A DNA stretch of 64,000 bases from an uncultured Bacteroidota bacterium (GTDB lineage Bacteria; Bacteroidota; Bacteroidia; Flavobacteriales; Flavobacteriaceae). The position numbers and the translations under genes are program-made. Numbering within the stretch: the first letter of the stretch is position 1; every line of letters begins with the position of its first letter. The notes beneath the pieces are model-generated. The model saw nothing but the letters and a program-made list of their open reading frames with translations, ran no database searches and was not told the DNA's origin. Shown in pieces: positions 51,310-60,993 of the stretch. The stretch is from contig CACCLB010000001.1 of assembly GCA_902546725.1 (NCBI GenBank), forward strand, positions 62,001 to 126,000, written 5' to 3'.

Positions 51310-52172
51310 AAGCATTAAAAATAATACGCTTTTATAAATTCACAAGTCTAGTCCTAACAGTATTCTTTTTTTGGGCAGTTCCCTCCGCGAATTTTGCTCA
51401 AGAATTGGATGTAATGTCATACAACATTCGATATGCGAGTCCAAATGATGGCCCTAATCTTTGGGAAAATAGAAAGGGAGCAATGGTAGAAACTCTATCA
51501 AATATCAATCCCGATCTTTTGAGTTTGCAAGAAGTTTTGCATACACAATTGCTTGAGCTGACCAATGGATTGAAAGAATATTCCTACATAGGAGTGGGTC
51601 GAGAGGACGGTAAAACCATGGGCGAATACAGTCCCATCCTATATCGAAAAGACACTTTTGAGGTTTTAGATTCAGGAACTTTTTGGTTATCGGATACACC
51701 CAGTCAAATATCTGTAGGTTGGGACGCTGCTTTGGAGCGAATATGTACTTACGCTCGTTTTCTTCACCGGCAAAGTGGTAAGGAGTTTTGGATGCTCAAC
51801 ACTCACTTTGATCATGTTGGAGTGCTTGCTAGAGCGAACGCCGCGCGTTTGATTCTAGAAAAAATAAACACCTTAAACACTTCCAGTCTCCCAGTAGTTG
51901 TAACTGGAGACTTTAATCTAGAACCCTACGAAGAGCCAATTCAAATAATGCAATCTGCCTTTGAAGATGTCCAGAAAGCCCTTGCTTCTTCAGCACGAAA
52001 TTACGGGACTTATAACGGTTTTGATACCCGATCTTCGGGAGAAAGGAGAATAGACTATATCTTCCAGAAAGGTTTTAAATTGAGAGAAGCCGATCATCCA
52101 TGGCTTAAAACAAAAAACGGTTATTGGCTTTCAGATCATCATCCTGTCAGAGCACTTCTTTTGATTGAATAA
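51288..52172 (+). CDS. Secreted endonuclease/exonuclease/phosphatase family protein
   Basis: 294 aa with an N-terminal hydrophobic leader (residues 16-37) ending 'SANFAQ'. The EEP catalytic set is complete: 'MSYNIRYASPNDG' (Asn), 'PDLLSLQEVLHTQ' (Glu), 'NTHFDHVG' (His), 'VVTGDFNLEP' (Asp-Asn) and 'SDHHPVRALL' (terminal Asp-His). Secreted EEP proteins in such loci act on phosphodiesters or sugar phosphates. The start lies inside the DUF1080 gene. Confidence 0.88.
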   Translation: MYLQIKLKALKIIRFYKFTSLVLTVFFFWAVPSANFAQELDVMSYNIRYASPNDGPNLWENRKGAMVETLSNINPDLLSLQEVLHTQLLELTNGLKEYSYIGVGREDGKTMGEYSPILYRKDTFEVLDSGTFWLSDTPSQISVGWDAALERICTYARFLHRQSGKEFWMLNTHFDHVGVLARANAARLILEKINTLNTSSLPVVVTGDFNLEPYEEPIQIMQSAFEDVQKALASSARNYGTYNGFDTRSSGERRIDYIFQKGFKLREADHPWLKTKNGYWLSDHHPVRALLLIE

Positions 52173-52240
52173 TTGAAATAAGTTCATTTAATTCGAAAGA
52201 GAAGTTTATATTAGTATTCTAAATTCTAAAATCTTACAAA

Positions 52241-52774
52241 ATGAAATATTTAATAACATTTGCCCTTATATTTATCGTATCCATTTCAAGCGGTCAAGCC
52301 CAAGAATTTAAGGGCTTGGACAAAAGTCCTTTGGATCTAATTGAATACCCGGGAGATCGAGGTAAAAGCCAGTGGGTAAGGATTTTATACAGTCGCCCTC
52401 AGTTAAAAGGTAGAGCTATTGAGTCTTTAGTTCCCGAAGGAAAAATCTGGAGAATGGGTGCAAATGAGTCTACAGAATTAACCCTTTACATTCCTATGAA
52501 AGTTGGAGGAACTTCACTACCAGCAGGAACTTATACCATGTATGCGCTCCCTAGCGAAGGTGAAATGACTATCATCATCAATAAAGCAACTCATGTTTGG
52601 GGAGCATATATGTATAATAAGGAACTTGATGTTGCCAGAATTGCAATACCATTGACGGAAGGAGATGAGTCTATAGAAGCATTTTCCATGATTTTTGAAG
52701 GTACAGGGGATGATATGATGGACCTTCATTTAGGATGGGATTACTACAGAGCAACCCTTAGATTCTCAAAGTAG
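52241..52774 (+). CDS. DUF2911 secreted protein
   Basis: 177 aa. Signal peptide 'MKYLITFALIFIVSISSGQA'. The body is the DUF2911 beta domain: 'VRILYSRPQLKGRAIESLVP', 'IWRMGANESTELTLYIPMKV', 'LPAGTYTMYALPSEGEMTII', 'GWDYYRATLRF'. Common in Bacteroidota, function unknown. It converges with the frameshifted sialidase whose restored stop lies 3 nt away. Confidence 0.88.
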   Translation: MKYLITFALIFIVSISSGQAQEFKGLDKSPLDLIEYPGDRGKSQWVRILYSRPQLKGRAIESLVPEGKIWRMGANESTELTLYIPMKVGGTSLPAGTYTMYALPSEGEMTIIINKATHVWGAYMYNKELDVARIAIPLTEGDESIEAFSMIFEGTGDDMMDLHLGWDYYRATLRFSK

Positions 52775-52777
52775 GCT

Positions 52778-53935
52778 TTATTTGAGAGTAGATTGAAGCT
52801 CTGAAATAGGGAGACGGCTAAAATATATTCCGTTATTGTCTCTTTCATAAAAAAGACCAATGGTATTCTGCATCGATTTGAACCAAATCGGAATAAGCTG
52901 AGGTTCCAGAGTAAATTTCCTTTTCTAAAACCCATTTTTCCCGCTGTCCAAACTTCCTTTCACAGTCATTTTTTCTCTGTTTGTTCTGCTGTTTGGTCCT
53001 GAATAGAGTAAGATTGTATCTTGTTTTCCCTTAAATAAAAGTACACTTGATTGGCAAACTGGAGAGATTAATTCGGTATCAAAATATTCAGTGTCCCATT
53101 GTTTACCTCCAGTAGTACTAATTGCGATTAATCGCTCTTTACGAGCCCCATTTTGTTCTCTTACATTGAGCATTAAGCTTCCATCTGTCAGTTCAACCCC
53201 TATGGCTTCATTAGAAGAAGGCATATTGATATCTGGACTTGTTTGAAAGTCTTTGCCGTGGTTGTCTGTATAAAACCCATAGGCTCGGTATTCGTTAAAG
53301 CCCTCTTGAGGTTCTCCCTGAGAATGATTAGCAGGAACATATATTCGACCCGTATAGGGAGCCTTGGTTAATTGGATCGCATGACCTGGGGTAGTGGCAT
53401 TGGTACGCCAATCTTTTTCTGCTTGAGTTGTGGTTGAATTGAAATGTACTTGATTCGTGATATTGGTTGGTTTAGACCAATTTTTTCCCTGATCGGTACT
53501 GGTGATAAAATGAACCTCTCTGACACCCTTTCCAAGTCGCATATTGTGTTCTGAAACATCACCAGTGTTATAAAATAAAAACACTCTTCCCTCTGGAAAA
53601 CGAGGGTCAAAAAGGTCCTCTACTGGAGCTGGATTACCAGCTTGAAGTCCACCGAATTCAGCGACGACTTCCATTTCGGTCCAATGCAGTCCGTCGTCAT
53701 AACTCATTCTCAATAAAATATCGACATTTCCAAAGTCACTACACCCCGTTTTTCTACCCTCAGCAAACGCCATTAAGGTACCCTCTTGGGTTTTGATGAT
53801 GGCTGGAATACGATAGCAGGCGTATTCGCCTTCACTATTTTTGAATAATTGAATTTCCAACGGAGCTAGTGACTCAGTACAACTTAAGTACATCATCCCC
53901 AAAAGGCAGTAAAATATATGAATCCGAATAGTCAT
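52778..53935 (-). pseudogene. Exo-alpha-sialidase, frameshifted near its 3' end
   Basis: The 336-aa ORF has a signal peptide/lipobox ('MMYLSC'), the F/Y-R-I-P motif 'YACYRIPAIIKT', Arg in 'FAEGRKTGCSD', and Asp boxes 'SYDDGLHW', 'STDQGKNW' and 'STTGGKQW', as in GH33. It then ends early inside a fourth Asp box ('SLDSGKNG'). Adding one A to the run at 52935-52939 gives 'SGKKW' and continues 'VLEKEIYSGTSAYSD' in another frame. A 2-nt gain near 52868 restores the first frame: 'NTIGLFYERDNNGIYF' to a stop at 52778. Either two compensating deletions or sequence errors in A-runs; the catalytic Arg triad's last part may be affected. Confidence 0.8.
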
Positions 53936-54054
53936 ATTAGTTGATTGTGCATAAAAGGTACAATGAAAAAGGGATTTTAGAAAATATGAGTTAGAATTGG
54001 TCTCGTTTCAAAAAAATTAAAATTCTTACATTTAAGAAACTAAACACGGAAAAT

Positions 54055-55398
54055 ATGAAGCCATTGAATTTTAAGCAGCTCATTGGGTGCTGTTTCTTTC
54101 TCTTTTTAATTCCCAATCTTAATGCTCAAACCTATGAGCCCAGTCCAGAAAATCTCCAGGCTAGAACTTGGTTTCAAGATGCCCGATTTGGACTCTTTGT
54201 TCACTGGGGAGTTTATAGTATACTAGGAGATGGTGAATGGGTGATGAACAATCAAAACATCAGTGTTGAAGAGTATGAAAAACTTCCTCAATTTTTTAAT
54301 CCCATTGACTTTGATCCAGTAGAATGGGTCGCCATGGTTAAAGATGCAGGAATGAAATATATTACCATTACAAGTAGGCATCACGATGGCTTTTCGATGT
54401 TTGATTCAAAAGCTACCGATTACGATATCGTTGACAGTACTCCTTACGGTAAAGATGTATTGAAAATGCTTGCAGAAGAATGTCGCAAGCAGGGGATCAA
54501 ATTATTCTTTTATTACTCTTTATTAGATTGGAATAGAGACGATTATTTTCCTAGAGGTAGAACAGGGACAGGGATTGCAGGACGTGGAGAAGGCGAATGG
54601 GAAGAATATATCGCTTTTATGAAAGCACAACTCAAAGAACTTTTAACCAATTACGGTGAAATTGGAGGAATCTGGTTTGACGGACATTGGGATCAAAAGG
54701 ACTGGGATGGAAAAAAATTTGGAGCTGTTAAGGTTAACTGGCATTACGATGAGATTTATGGTATGATACACCAGATGCAGCCTCAGGCGCTTATTGGAAA
54801 CAACCACCATATAGGGGTCATTGAAGGGGAAGATTTTCAAATGTTTGAAAAAGACCTACCCGGAAACAATACTACTGGATGGGGAACACCTGCTGATCAA
54901 ATTGGAACGGTTCCCCTCGAAGTTTGCGAAACGATCAACGGTTCTTGGGGTTTCAATCTTCAAGATCGCAAGCATAAAACAGAAAAAGAACTCATCCATT
55001 ATTTAATCAAAGCAGCTGGTTATGGAAGTAATCTGCTTTTAAATGTGGGTCCCATGCCCAATGGAAAAATCCAGCCCAAACATCAAACTTCTTTAAAAGC
55101 CATGGGTGATTGGCTAAAGAAACACGGAGAAACCATTTACGGTACTAGAAGAGGCCCCATTCCTCCTAATGAAGATTTTGTTTCAACCCAAAAAGGAAAA
55201 ACGGTCTTTGTACACCTTCTCAATCCTGAAATTGACGTAATTCATGCTGATGAAGTACCCGTAAGAATTAGAGGTATTTACGATATGAAAACAAATAAGA
55301 AATTGCCTTTTAGAAATGATAGTTTTGGTTTAGCAATTGATGTTTCAACTCTTTCTAAGGACGATATAGATACTGTGATTAAAATTGAATTAAGATGA
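54055..55398 (+). CDS. GH29 alpha-L-fucosidase
   Basis: 447 aa. Signal peptide to about residue 24. GH29 barrel: 'RFGLFVHWGVYSILGDGEW', 'TITSRHHDGFSMFDSKATDY', 'KLFFYYSLLDWN' and the nucleophile Asp209 in 'GGIWFDGHWDQ'. A small C-terminal beta domain follows ('TVFVHLLNPEIDVIHADEV'). It removes alpha-L-fucose from exported glycans. It begins the operon that runs to about 61.2 kb; the start of the next gene overlaps it (ATGA). Confidence 0.95.
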   Translation: MKPLNFKQLIGCCFFLFLIPNLNAQTYEPSPENLQARTWFQDARFGLFVHWGVYSILGDGEWVMNNQNISVEEYEKLPQFFNPIDFDPVEWVAMVKDAGMKYITITSRHHDGFSMFDSKATDYDIVDSTPYGKDVLKMLAEECRKQGIKLFFYYSLLDWNRDDYFPRGRTGTGIAGRGEGEWEEYIAFMKAQLKELLTNYGEIGGIWFDGHWDQKDWDGKKFGAVKVNWHYDEIYGMIHQMQPQALIGNNHHIGVIEGEDFQMFEKDLPGNNTTGWGTPADQIGTVPLEVCETINGSWGFNLQDRKHKTEKELIHYLIKAAGYGSNLLLNVGPMPNGKIQPKHQTSLKAMGDWLKKHGETIYGTRRGPIPPNEDFVSTQKGKTVFVHLLNPEIDVIHADEVPVRIRGIYDMKTNKKLPFRNDSFGLAIDVSTLSKDDIDTVIKIELR

Positions 55399-56492
55399 AT
55401 GAGGTTAGTAAATTGAAGAACCGCTTAGTCTCCTTGGACTTTTTTAGAGGCTTGGTCATGTTTTTGCTCATCGCTGAATTTGCTCATCTTTTTGAGGTCT
55501 TAATGGAATCTGGTAATGCACAGCTCTCTGCAGCCATGGATTTTCTTTTTCACCATGCCAAGTGGGAAGGCTTGCATTTTTGGGATCTTGTACAGCCCTT
55601 TTTTATGTTTATAGTAGGGGTTTCAATCCCACTGTCTTACGCTAACCGAAAGAAAAGGGGAGCTTCTGAAAAGGCAATTCGAAATCACGCCTTCCGCAGA
55701 GCATTTTTGCTGCTCCTTTTTGGATGGGGACTCTATTGTATTGGGCCAGAAAAAATTGTTTTCCAATTTGACAATGTACTGGCTCAATTATCCTTTACCT
55801 ATTTGATTTCATTTTTATTGCTTAAAAAATCTTCTACTGTACAAATTGCTATGGGCTTTCTGTGCATATTGATTTCTGATTTATTGTACCGCTTCTTTCC
55901 AGTTGTCGGTTTTGATCAAGCTTTTGTCGCTGGAGAGAACTTTGGAGCTTGGTTTAATATTTTTATTTCAGGCTATGAATACGGTGGTCATTGGGCGGCA
56001 TTTAATGCATTGCCTACGGCTGCTCACACCCTTTGGGGAGTTGTAGCTGGAAAATGGCTGATGGATACCACTCAGCAGTCAGAAAAATTAAAACGTTTGC
56101 TAATTGCTGGACTAGTTGCTTTGGTTTTGGGGTACATCACAACCTTTTTTACTCCTGTAATCAAAAGAATTTCTACCACCTCATTTGTGTTGCTTTCTGG
56201 AGGATGGACCTTTCTCGCTTTAGCAGTCTGTTATTGGCTTATAGATGTTAAGCAACTCATTAAAAAGACTTTCGTTTTTAGAGTTGTAGGGGTCAATCCC
56301 CTCTTTATTTACCTCTTTGCATCCATCGGAGGTGGAGGACTTTTCTTAAAAATTATCCGACCATTTTCAAATTCTATAATCGGTGGATTTTTACCTTGGG
56401 CGGCTGACTTGATTTCAGGTTTTGCAGTACTGTTCGGATTGTGGTATTTGTGCTATTGGTTGTACAAAAAACAAATTTTTATAAAAATATAA
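55395..56492 (+). CDS. Multi-pass membrane acyltransferase (DUF5009/HGSNAT-like)
   Basis: 365 aa with about ten transmembrane helices. 'NRLVSLDFFRGLVMFLLIAE' is the opening of the heparan-alpha-glucosaminide N-acetyltransferase/YeiB-type family, 'LVQPFFMFIVGVSIPLSYAN' the second helix motif, 'HTLWGVVAGKWL' and 'VVGVNPLFIYLFASIGG' the later ones. The family transfers an acetyl group from cytoplasmic acetyl-CoA to sugars outside the membrane. Lying between a fucosidase and a sulfatase, it may act on an amino sugar or other unit of the same glycan. Confidence 0.85.
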   Translation: MNEVSKLKNRLVSLDFFRGLVMFLLIAEFAHLFEVLMESGNAQLSAAMDFLFHHAKWEGLHFWDLVQPFFMFIVGVSIPLSYANRKKRGASEKAIRNHAFRRAFLLLLFGWGLYCIGPEKIVFQFDNVLAQLSFTYLISFLLLKKSSTVQIAMGFLCILISDLLYRFFPVVGFDQAFVAGENFGAWFNIFISGYEYGGHWAAFNALPTAAHTLWGVVAGKWLMDTTQQSEKLKRLLIAGLVALVLGYITTFFTPVIKRISTTSFVLLSGGWTFLALAVCYWLIDVKQLIKKTFVFRVVGVNPLFIYLFASIGGGGLFLKIIRPFSNSIIGGFLPWAADLISGFAVLFGLWYLCYWLYKKQIFIKI

Positions 56493-56493
56493 T

Positions 56494-57978
56494 ATGAGAT
56501 ATTCCATTCTAACGCTTCTTTTTGGTTTACTTCTTTTAGGTTGTCAACCTACTGAGCAAAGCCCAAAGCAATCTCCAAATATAATTTATATTTTAGCTGA
56601 CGATTTAGGCTATGGTGAATTGGGTGCTTACGGCCAAGAAAAAATAAAAACCCCCAACTTAGACCGTTTGGCTGCTGAAGGAATGCGATTCACACAGCAT
56701 TATACTGGAGCACCTGTTTGCGCACCTTCCCGCTATATGTTTTTGACCGGGACTCACGCCGGTCATGCCTACATCAGAGGAAATTACGAATTGGGTCAAT
56801 TTGAAGATGAAAATGAGGGGGGTCAAATGCCCATACCGGAAACCACACCCACCTTAGCAAAAATGCTTAAAAAGGCAGGCTACCAAACCGCTATGGTTGG
56901 AAAATGGGGTTTGGGTATGAATGGGACTACGGGCAGTCCTCTGCTTCAAGGATTTGATTATTATTACGGTTATTTAGATCAAAAGCAGGCACACAATTAT
57001 TACCCTACTCACCTTTGGGAAAACGATGAGCCAGCTCAGCTCAATAACGATTATTTTTTAGTGCACAGTCCGATAGAAAAGGGAAGTGGTCAAGATGCTT
57101 TTGATCAATTTAAAGGGGATGATTATGCCCCAGACCGAATGTTAGGAAAGGCGCTCCACTTTTTAGATACTACTACTGTAAAAAAACCTCTCTTCCTTTA
57201 TTATCCTTCTCCCATACCTCATGTTTCTATTCAAGTTCCCGATTCTTTACTACAACAATATGAAGGACAATTTGAAGAAAGCCCCTATTATGGAAATAAA
57301 GGATATACAGCACATCAAACACCGCGTGCTGCTTATGCCGCTATGATAACTCATCTGGATACTGAAGTAGGAAAGATTTGGGATGCTGTAAAAGCACGAG
57401 GTCAAGAAGACAATACCCTGATCTTGTTTACCAGTGATAACGGGCCCACATTTGCTGGAGGAGTTGAAGCTGACTATTTCAACAGTGCAGCAGGCTTTAG
57501 AGGGTTAAAAATGGATGTGTACGAAGGGGGGATCCGTATTCCTTTTATCGCTTATTGGAAAGGAAAAATTCAACCCGGTTCGGTTTCTGAATTGGTCTCT
57601 GGGCATTGGGATATGTACAACACCTTTGCAGAGTTGAGTGGGCAAAATCAAAGTTCGCCTGATGGAATTTCCATAGTACCTGAATTGTTGGGTAAAAAAG
57701 GACAACAGCAACATGAGTATATCTATTTTGAATACCCTGAAAAAAGGGGACAGATTGCCTTGAGAATGGGAGATTGGAAAGGAGTGAAAGTGGAAATGAA
57801 AACAAATCCCAATGTTGCATGGGAATTGTACAACCTTAAAGAAGATCCCGAAGAGCAAAACAACCTAGCAGGTCAACATCCTGAGATTGTGGGACAAATT
57901 GACTCAATTCAACGAATTGCCCATCGACACCCACATATCAGAGAATGGGAATTTATAGATCCAAAATATAAACGATAG
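56494..57978 (+). CDS. Sulfatase (S1 family) lipoprotein
   Basis: 494 aa. SPII signal with Cys17 ('LLLLGC'). 'IIYILADDLGYGELGAYGQ' gives the metal Asp pair (36/37). The formylglycine motif is C76-A-P-S-R in 'GAPVCAPSRYMFLTG'. 'MVGKWGLGMN', 'LFTSDNGPTFAGG' and 'YEGGIRIPFIAYW' complete the S1 fold. It needs a formylglycine-generating enzyme, which is present at 12.2-13.3 kb. It removes a sulfate ester from a polysaccharide at the cell surface or periplasm. Same operon as both fucosidases. Confidence 0.95.
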   Translation: MRYSILTLLFGLLLLGCQPTEQSPKQSPNIIYILADDLGYGELGAYGQEKIKTPNLDRLAAEGMRFTQHYTGAPVCAPSRYMFLTGTHAGHAYIRGNYELGQFEDENEGGQMPIPETTPTLAKMLKKAGYQTAMVGKWGLGMNGTTGSPLLQGFDYYYGYLDQKQAHNYYPTHLWENDEPAQLNNDYFLVHSPIEKGSGQDAFDQFKGDDYAPDRMLGKALHFLDTTTVKKPLFLYYPSPIPHVSIQVPDSLLQQYEGQFEESPYYGNKGYTAHQTPRAAYAAMITHLDTEVGKIWDAVKARGQEDNTLILFTSDNGPTFAGGVEADYFNSAAGFRGLKMDVYEGGIRIPFIAYWKGKIQPGSVSELVSGHWDMYNTFAELSGQNQSSPDGISIVPELLGKKGQQQHEYIYFEYPEKRGQIALRMGDWKGVKVEMKTNPNVAWELYNLKEDPEEQNNLAGQHPEIVGQIDSIQRIAHRHPHIREWEFIDPKYKR

Positions 57979-57983
57979 ACCAA

Positions 57984-59450
57984 ATGAAGTTTTCAGTAAA
58001 ACAGAAATTAAATATTCTAAGTATCCTTTTGATTTCAATCTCGAGTTGTACTTCAGTTGAAGAACCGCTAACAGCTGAAGGTCCAGTTCCTAACGAGTAT
58101 CAATTGGCTTGGCAAGAATTGGAGTATTACGCTTTTATTCATTTTAATATGAACACCTTTACCAATAAAGAATGGGGTTATGGTGATGAGCAGCCTTCTC
58201 AATTTAACCCAACTGAATTGGACACCCGCCAATGGGCAAGAGTGGCTAAAGAGTCGGGAATGAAGGGAATTATAATTACCGCCAAACATCACGATGGATT
58301 TTGCTTATGGCCCAGTAAGTTCACAGAGCATTCAGTTAAAAATTCTCCATGGAGAGAAGGTAAGGGAGACTTGATTCGAGAATTGTCTGAAGCTTGTAAG
58401 GAATACGGATTGAAATTTGGTGTTTATTTGTCACCCTGGGATCGAAATCATCCCGCATACGGATCGGCCGAGTACATCACCTATTTCCGCAACCAATTAA
58501 GAGAGTTGTTGACCCAATACGGAGATATTTTTGAGGTATGGTTTGACGGTGCCAACGGAGGAGATGGATATTATGGAGGAGCAAATGAGGAACGCAGAGT
58601 AGATAAAAAGTCTTATTACGATTGGCCCACAACTATTGAAATGGTTCGTAGGCTTCAACCTCAAGCAGTAATTTTTAGTGATGCAGGTCCAGATATACGC
58701 TGGGTTGGAAACGAAAAAGGATATGCCAATGAAACAACTTGGTCACCGATTTATCGCGACAGCGTCTATGCTGGTATGCCTGATTTTCAACGTTTTGCTG
58801 CAGGACAGGAAAACGGAACCCATTGGGTGCCAACAGAAACAGATGTATCTATTCGTCCCGGATGGTATTACCACCCAGAACAAGACAATCAAGTCAAATC
58901 ACTTTCTAAACTTGTGGATATTTATTACAATTCAGTTGGGCTAAACAGTTCGTTATTGCTGAACCTTCCTGTTGACACCCGCGGTCTAGTTCACGAAAAT
59001 GAAGTGGCTAATCTCAAGGCTTTGGCTGAATTTTTAAAGGAGACCTTTGCTGTCAACTATGCTAAAGGGCTGCAGCTTAAAACCAGCACAACGGCAAAAG
59101 GCTATAGTAATACGGCCTTGTTAGATGACGATTTAAAAAGCTATTGGGTTTCTCAATCTAAGGATCCATCACCAACAATCGAACTCCTGCTTGAAAAGCC
59201 CGTTGAGGTAAACACGTTTATGATTCAAGAATACCTACCCTTGGGTCAGCGGATCAAGTCTTTTAGCTTAGAGGTTTTAAGCAATGGAGCATGGGAAAAG
59301 GTGTATGAGGGTTCTACCATCGGAAATAAGCGGCTGGTTCGTTTTGACACCCAAGCAGTCGAAGGAATTCGATTTACAGTCACAGATACGAAAGATCGAG
59401 CAGTTTTTTCCAATATGGGATTGTTTAAAGCACCTAAATTAAATGAGTAA
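57984..59450 (+). CDS. GH29 alpha-L-fucosidase with F5/8-type C-terminal domain, lipoprotein
   Basis: 488 aa. Lipobox 'ISISSC' (Cys22). GH29 barrel with 'YAFIHFNMNTFTNKEWGYGD', 'ITAKHHDGFCLWPSKFTEH', 'KFGVYLSPWDRNHPAYGS' and nucleophile Asp188 in 'FEVWFDGANGG'. From about residue 365 a discoidin/F5-8C-like module ('DDDLKSYWVSQSKDPSPTIE', 'VNTFMIQEYLPLGQRIKSF') that may bind galactose-type sugars. The 'HFNMNTFTNKEWGYGD' subtype belongs to the GH29-B-like group, known for branched 1,3/1,4 fucose. It differs clearly from the 54055 enzyme. Confidence 0.93.
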   Translation: MKFSVKQKLNILSILLISISSCTSVEEPLTAEGPVPNEYQLAWQELEYYAFIHFNMNTFTNKEWGYGDEQPSQFNPTELDTRQWARVAKESGMKGIIITAKHHDGFCLWPSKFTEHSVKNSPWREGKGDLIRELSEACKEYGLKFGVYLSPWDRNHPAYGSAEYITYFRNQLRELLTQYGDIFEVWFDGANGGDGYYGGANEERRVDKKSYYDWPTTIEMVRRLQPQAVIFSDAGPDIRWVGNEKGYANETTWSPIYRDSVYAGMPDFQRFAAGQENGTHWVPTETDVSIRPGWYYHPEQDNQVKSLSKLVDIYYNSVGLNSSLLLNLPVDTRGLVHENEVANLKALAEFLKETFAVNYAKGLQLKTSTTAKGYSNTALLDDDLKSYWVSQSKDPSPTIELLLEKPVEVNTFMIQEYLPLGQRIKSFSLEVLSNGAWEKVYEGSTIGNKRLVRFDTQAVEGIRFTVTDTKDRAVFSNMGLFKAPKLNE

Positions 59451-60993
59451 TATGTTCAGATATTTTTTATTTTTTTCATTTTTAATAAGTTTTTTTATTG
59501 CTTGTGTAACTCCAAAGCAAGAGGCACCACCCAATATTGTGCTGTTTTTTGTTGACGATATGGGTTGGCAAGATACCTCGGTTCCTTTTTGGAATCAGGT
59601 CACAGCTTTTAATGAAATTTATCAAACCCCTAATATGGAGCGTTTGGCAGCAAAAGGAGTCAAATTTACCAATGCTTATGCAACTCCCGTTTGCTCTCCA
59701 ACACGAGTAAGTTTGATGACGGGCATGAACGCCGCCAGACATCGGGTTACCAATTGGACGTTAAGACCTGATCAAAAGCAACCGATGGAACTCAATCATC
59801 CCAGTTTGAGTTTTCCAGATTGGAATTTTAATGGTATCGGTTTAGATCCATCTACACCAAATGCAGCTTATGCAAAACCCCTTCCACAACTATTGTCTGA
59901 AAAGGGATATTATACCATACATGCAGGTAAAGCCCATTTTGGAGCCATTGGCTACCCGTCTTCCAATCCAATCAATTTGGGATTTGACATTAATATTGCA
60001 GGCCATGCAGCTGGAGCACCAGAAAGTTATCTAGGTAGAGATAATTTTGGAAATGGAAAGCCCGGTAAAGAAGTTTGGGCCGTTCCTGGTTTGGAAAAAT
60101 ACCACGGTGAAGATATCTTTTTGACAGAAGCTCTCACCAAAGAAGTACTCCAAGCTGTGAGTGAGCCAGTAGAAAATAAGCAGCCTTTTTTTCTGTACTT
60201 TGCACTCTACGGGATTCACACACCTTTAATGGCAAATGACCGTTTTGTGGAACCCTATCGCAAAAGGGGTATGGAGGAACCTGAGGTACGATATGCTTCC
60301 ATGATTGAAAGTATGGATGAAGCTTTAGGAGGGGTGCTCGATTATCTCGAAGCCAATAAACTCGAAAACAATACTGTCATCTTGTTTATGTCTGACAATG
60401 GGGGACTTAGTGCTGTGGCAAGAGGGGTTGAAAAACACACCCATAATCTTCCTTTGAAAAGTGGAAAAGGTTCGATATATGAAGGAGGGATACGTGTACC
60501 CATGCTGGCTTATTGGCCAAATAAAACTCCTGTCAATGCAATTAATCCCACTCCCCTAATTATTGAAGATTTTTTCCCGTCTATTTTGGAAATTGCTAAA
60601 GTGAATGACGATTCCTTACCTCAAATTGTAGATGGACAGAGTTTTGTTCCATTGCTCGTAAACAAGTCTGAGGAAGCAATCAACCGCCCACTATTTTGGC
60701 ATTATCCAAATGAATGGGGTCCAGAGGGACCGGGTATAGGGAGTTATAGTGCTGTTCGAGAAGGAGATTGGAAGTTGATTTACTTCCACACTGACCAGAG
60801 CTTGGAGCTGTACAATTTAAAAGACGATATCCAAGAGAACAATAATCTAGTCGAATCAAATGCTGAGAAAACAAAGGAACTGGTGACAGTTTTAACAGCT
60901 CACCTACAAGCAGTAAATGCTCAAATGCCAGCAGATAAAATCACTGGAGAAATCGTACCTTGGCCAAAGACTATATTGAACGCAAAAAAATGA
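59443..60993 (+). CDS. Sulfatase (S1 family) lipoprotein
   Basis: 516 aa. Lipobox near Cys21 ('LISFFIAC'). 'NIVLFFVDDMGWQDTSVPF' holds Asp38/Asp39. The formylglycine motif is C84-S-P-T-R in 'TPVCSPTRVSLMTGMN'. 'TIHAGKAHFGAIGYPSSNP', 'FMSDNGGLSAVARG' and 'YEGGIRVPMLAYWP' match S1 sulfatases of the iduronate/arylsulfatase type. It overlaps the fucosidase gene by 8 nt. The CSPTR motif (Thr in place of Ser) is a usual variant accepted by FGE. Acts on a sulfated glycan together with the upstream genes. Confidence 0.94.
   Translation: MSNMFRYFLFFSFLISFFIACVTPKQEAPPNIVLFFVDDMGWQDTSVPFWNQVTAFNEIYQTPNMERLAAKGVKFTNAYATPVCSPTRVSLMTGMNAARHRVTNWTLRPDQKQPMELNHPSLSFPDWNFNGIGLDPSTPNAAYAKPLPQLLSEKGYYTIHAGKAHFGAIGYPSSNPINLGFDINIAGHAAGAPESYLGRDNFGNGKPGKEVWAVPGLEKYHGEDIFLTEALTKEVLQAVSEPVENKQPFFLYFALYGIHTPLMANDRFVEPYRKRGMEEPEVRYASMIESMDEALGGVLDYLEANKLENNTVILFMSDNGGLSAVARGVEKHTHNLPLKSGKGSIYEGGIRVPMLAYWPNKTPVNAINPTPLIIEDFFPSILEIAKVNDDSLPQIVDGQSFVPLLVNKSEEAINRPLFWHYPNEWGPEGPGIGSYSAVREGDWKLIYFHTDQSLELYNLKDDIQENNNLVESNAEKTKELVTVLTAHLQAVNAQMPADKITGEIVPWPKTILNAKK

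Noticed and set aside
52744-52935. 63-aa minus-strand ORF next to the sialidase
   Set aside because: It is in neither of the two frames that continue the sialidase; a shadow ORF.
60960-60989. Ten extra residues on the small membrane protein
   Set aside because: The longer start lies inside the sulfatase coding end; the ATGA overlap start at 60990 fits better.
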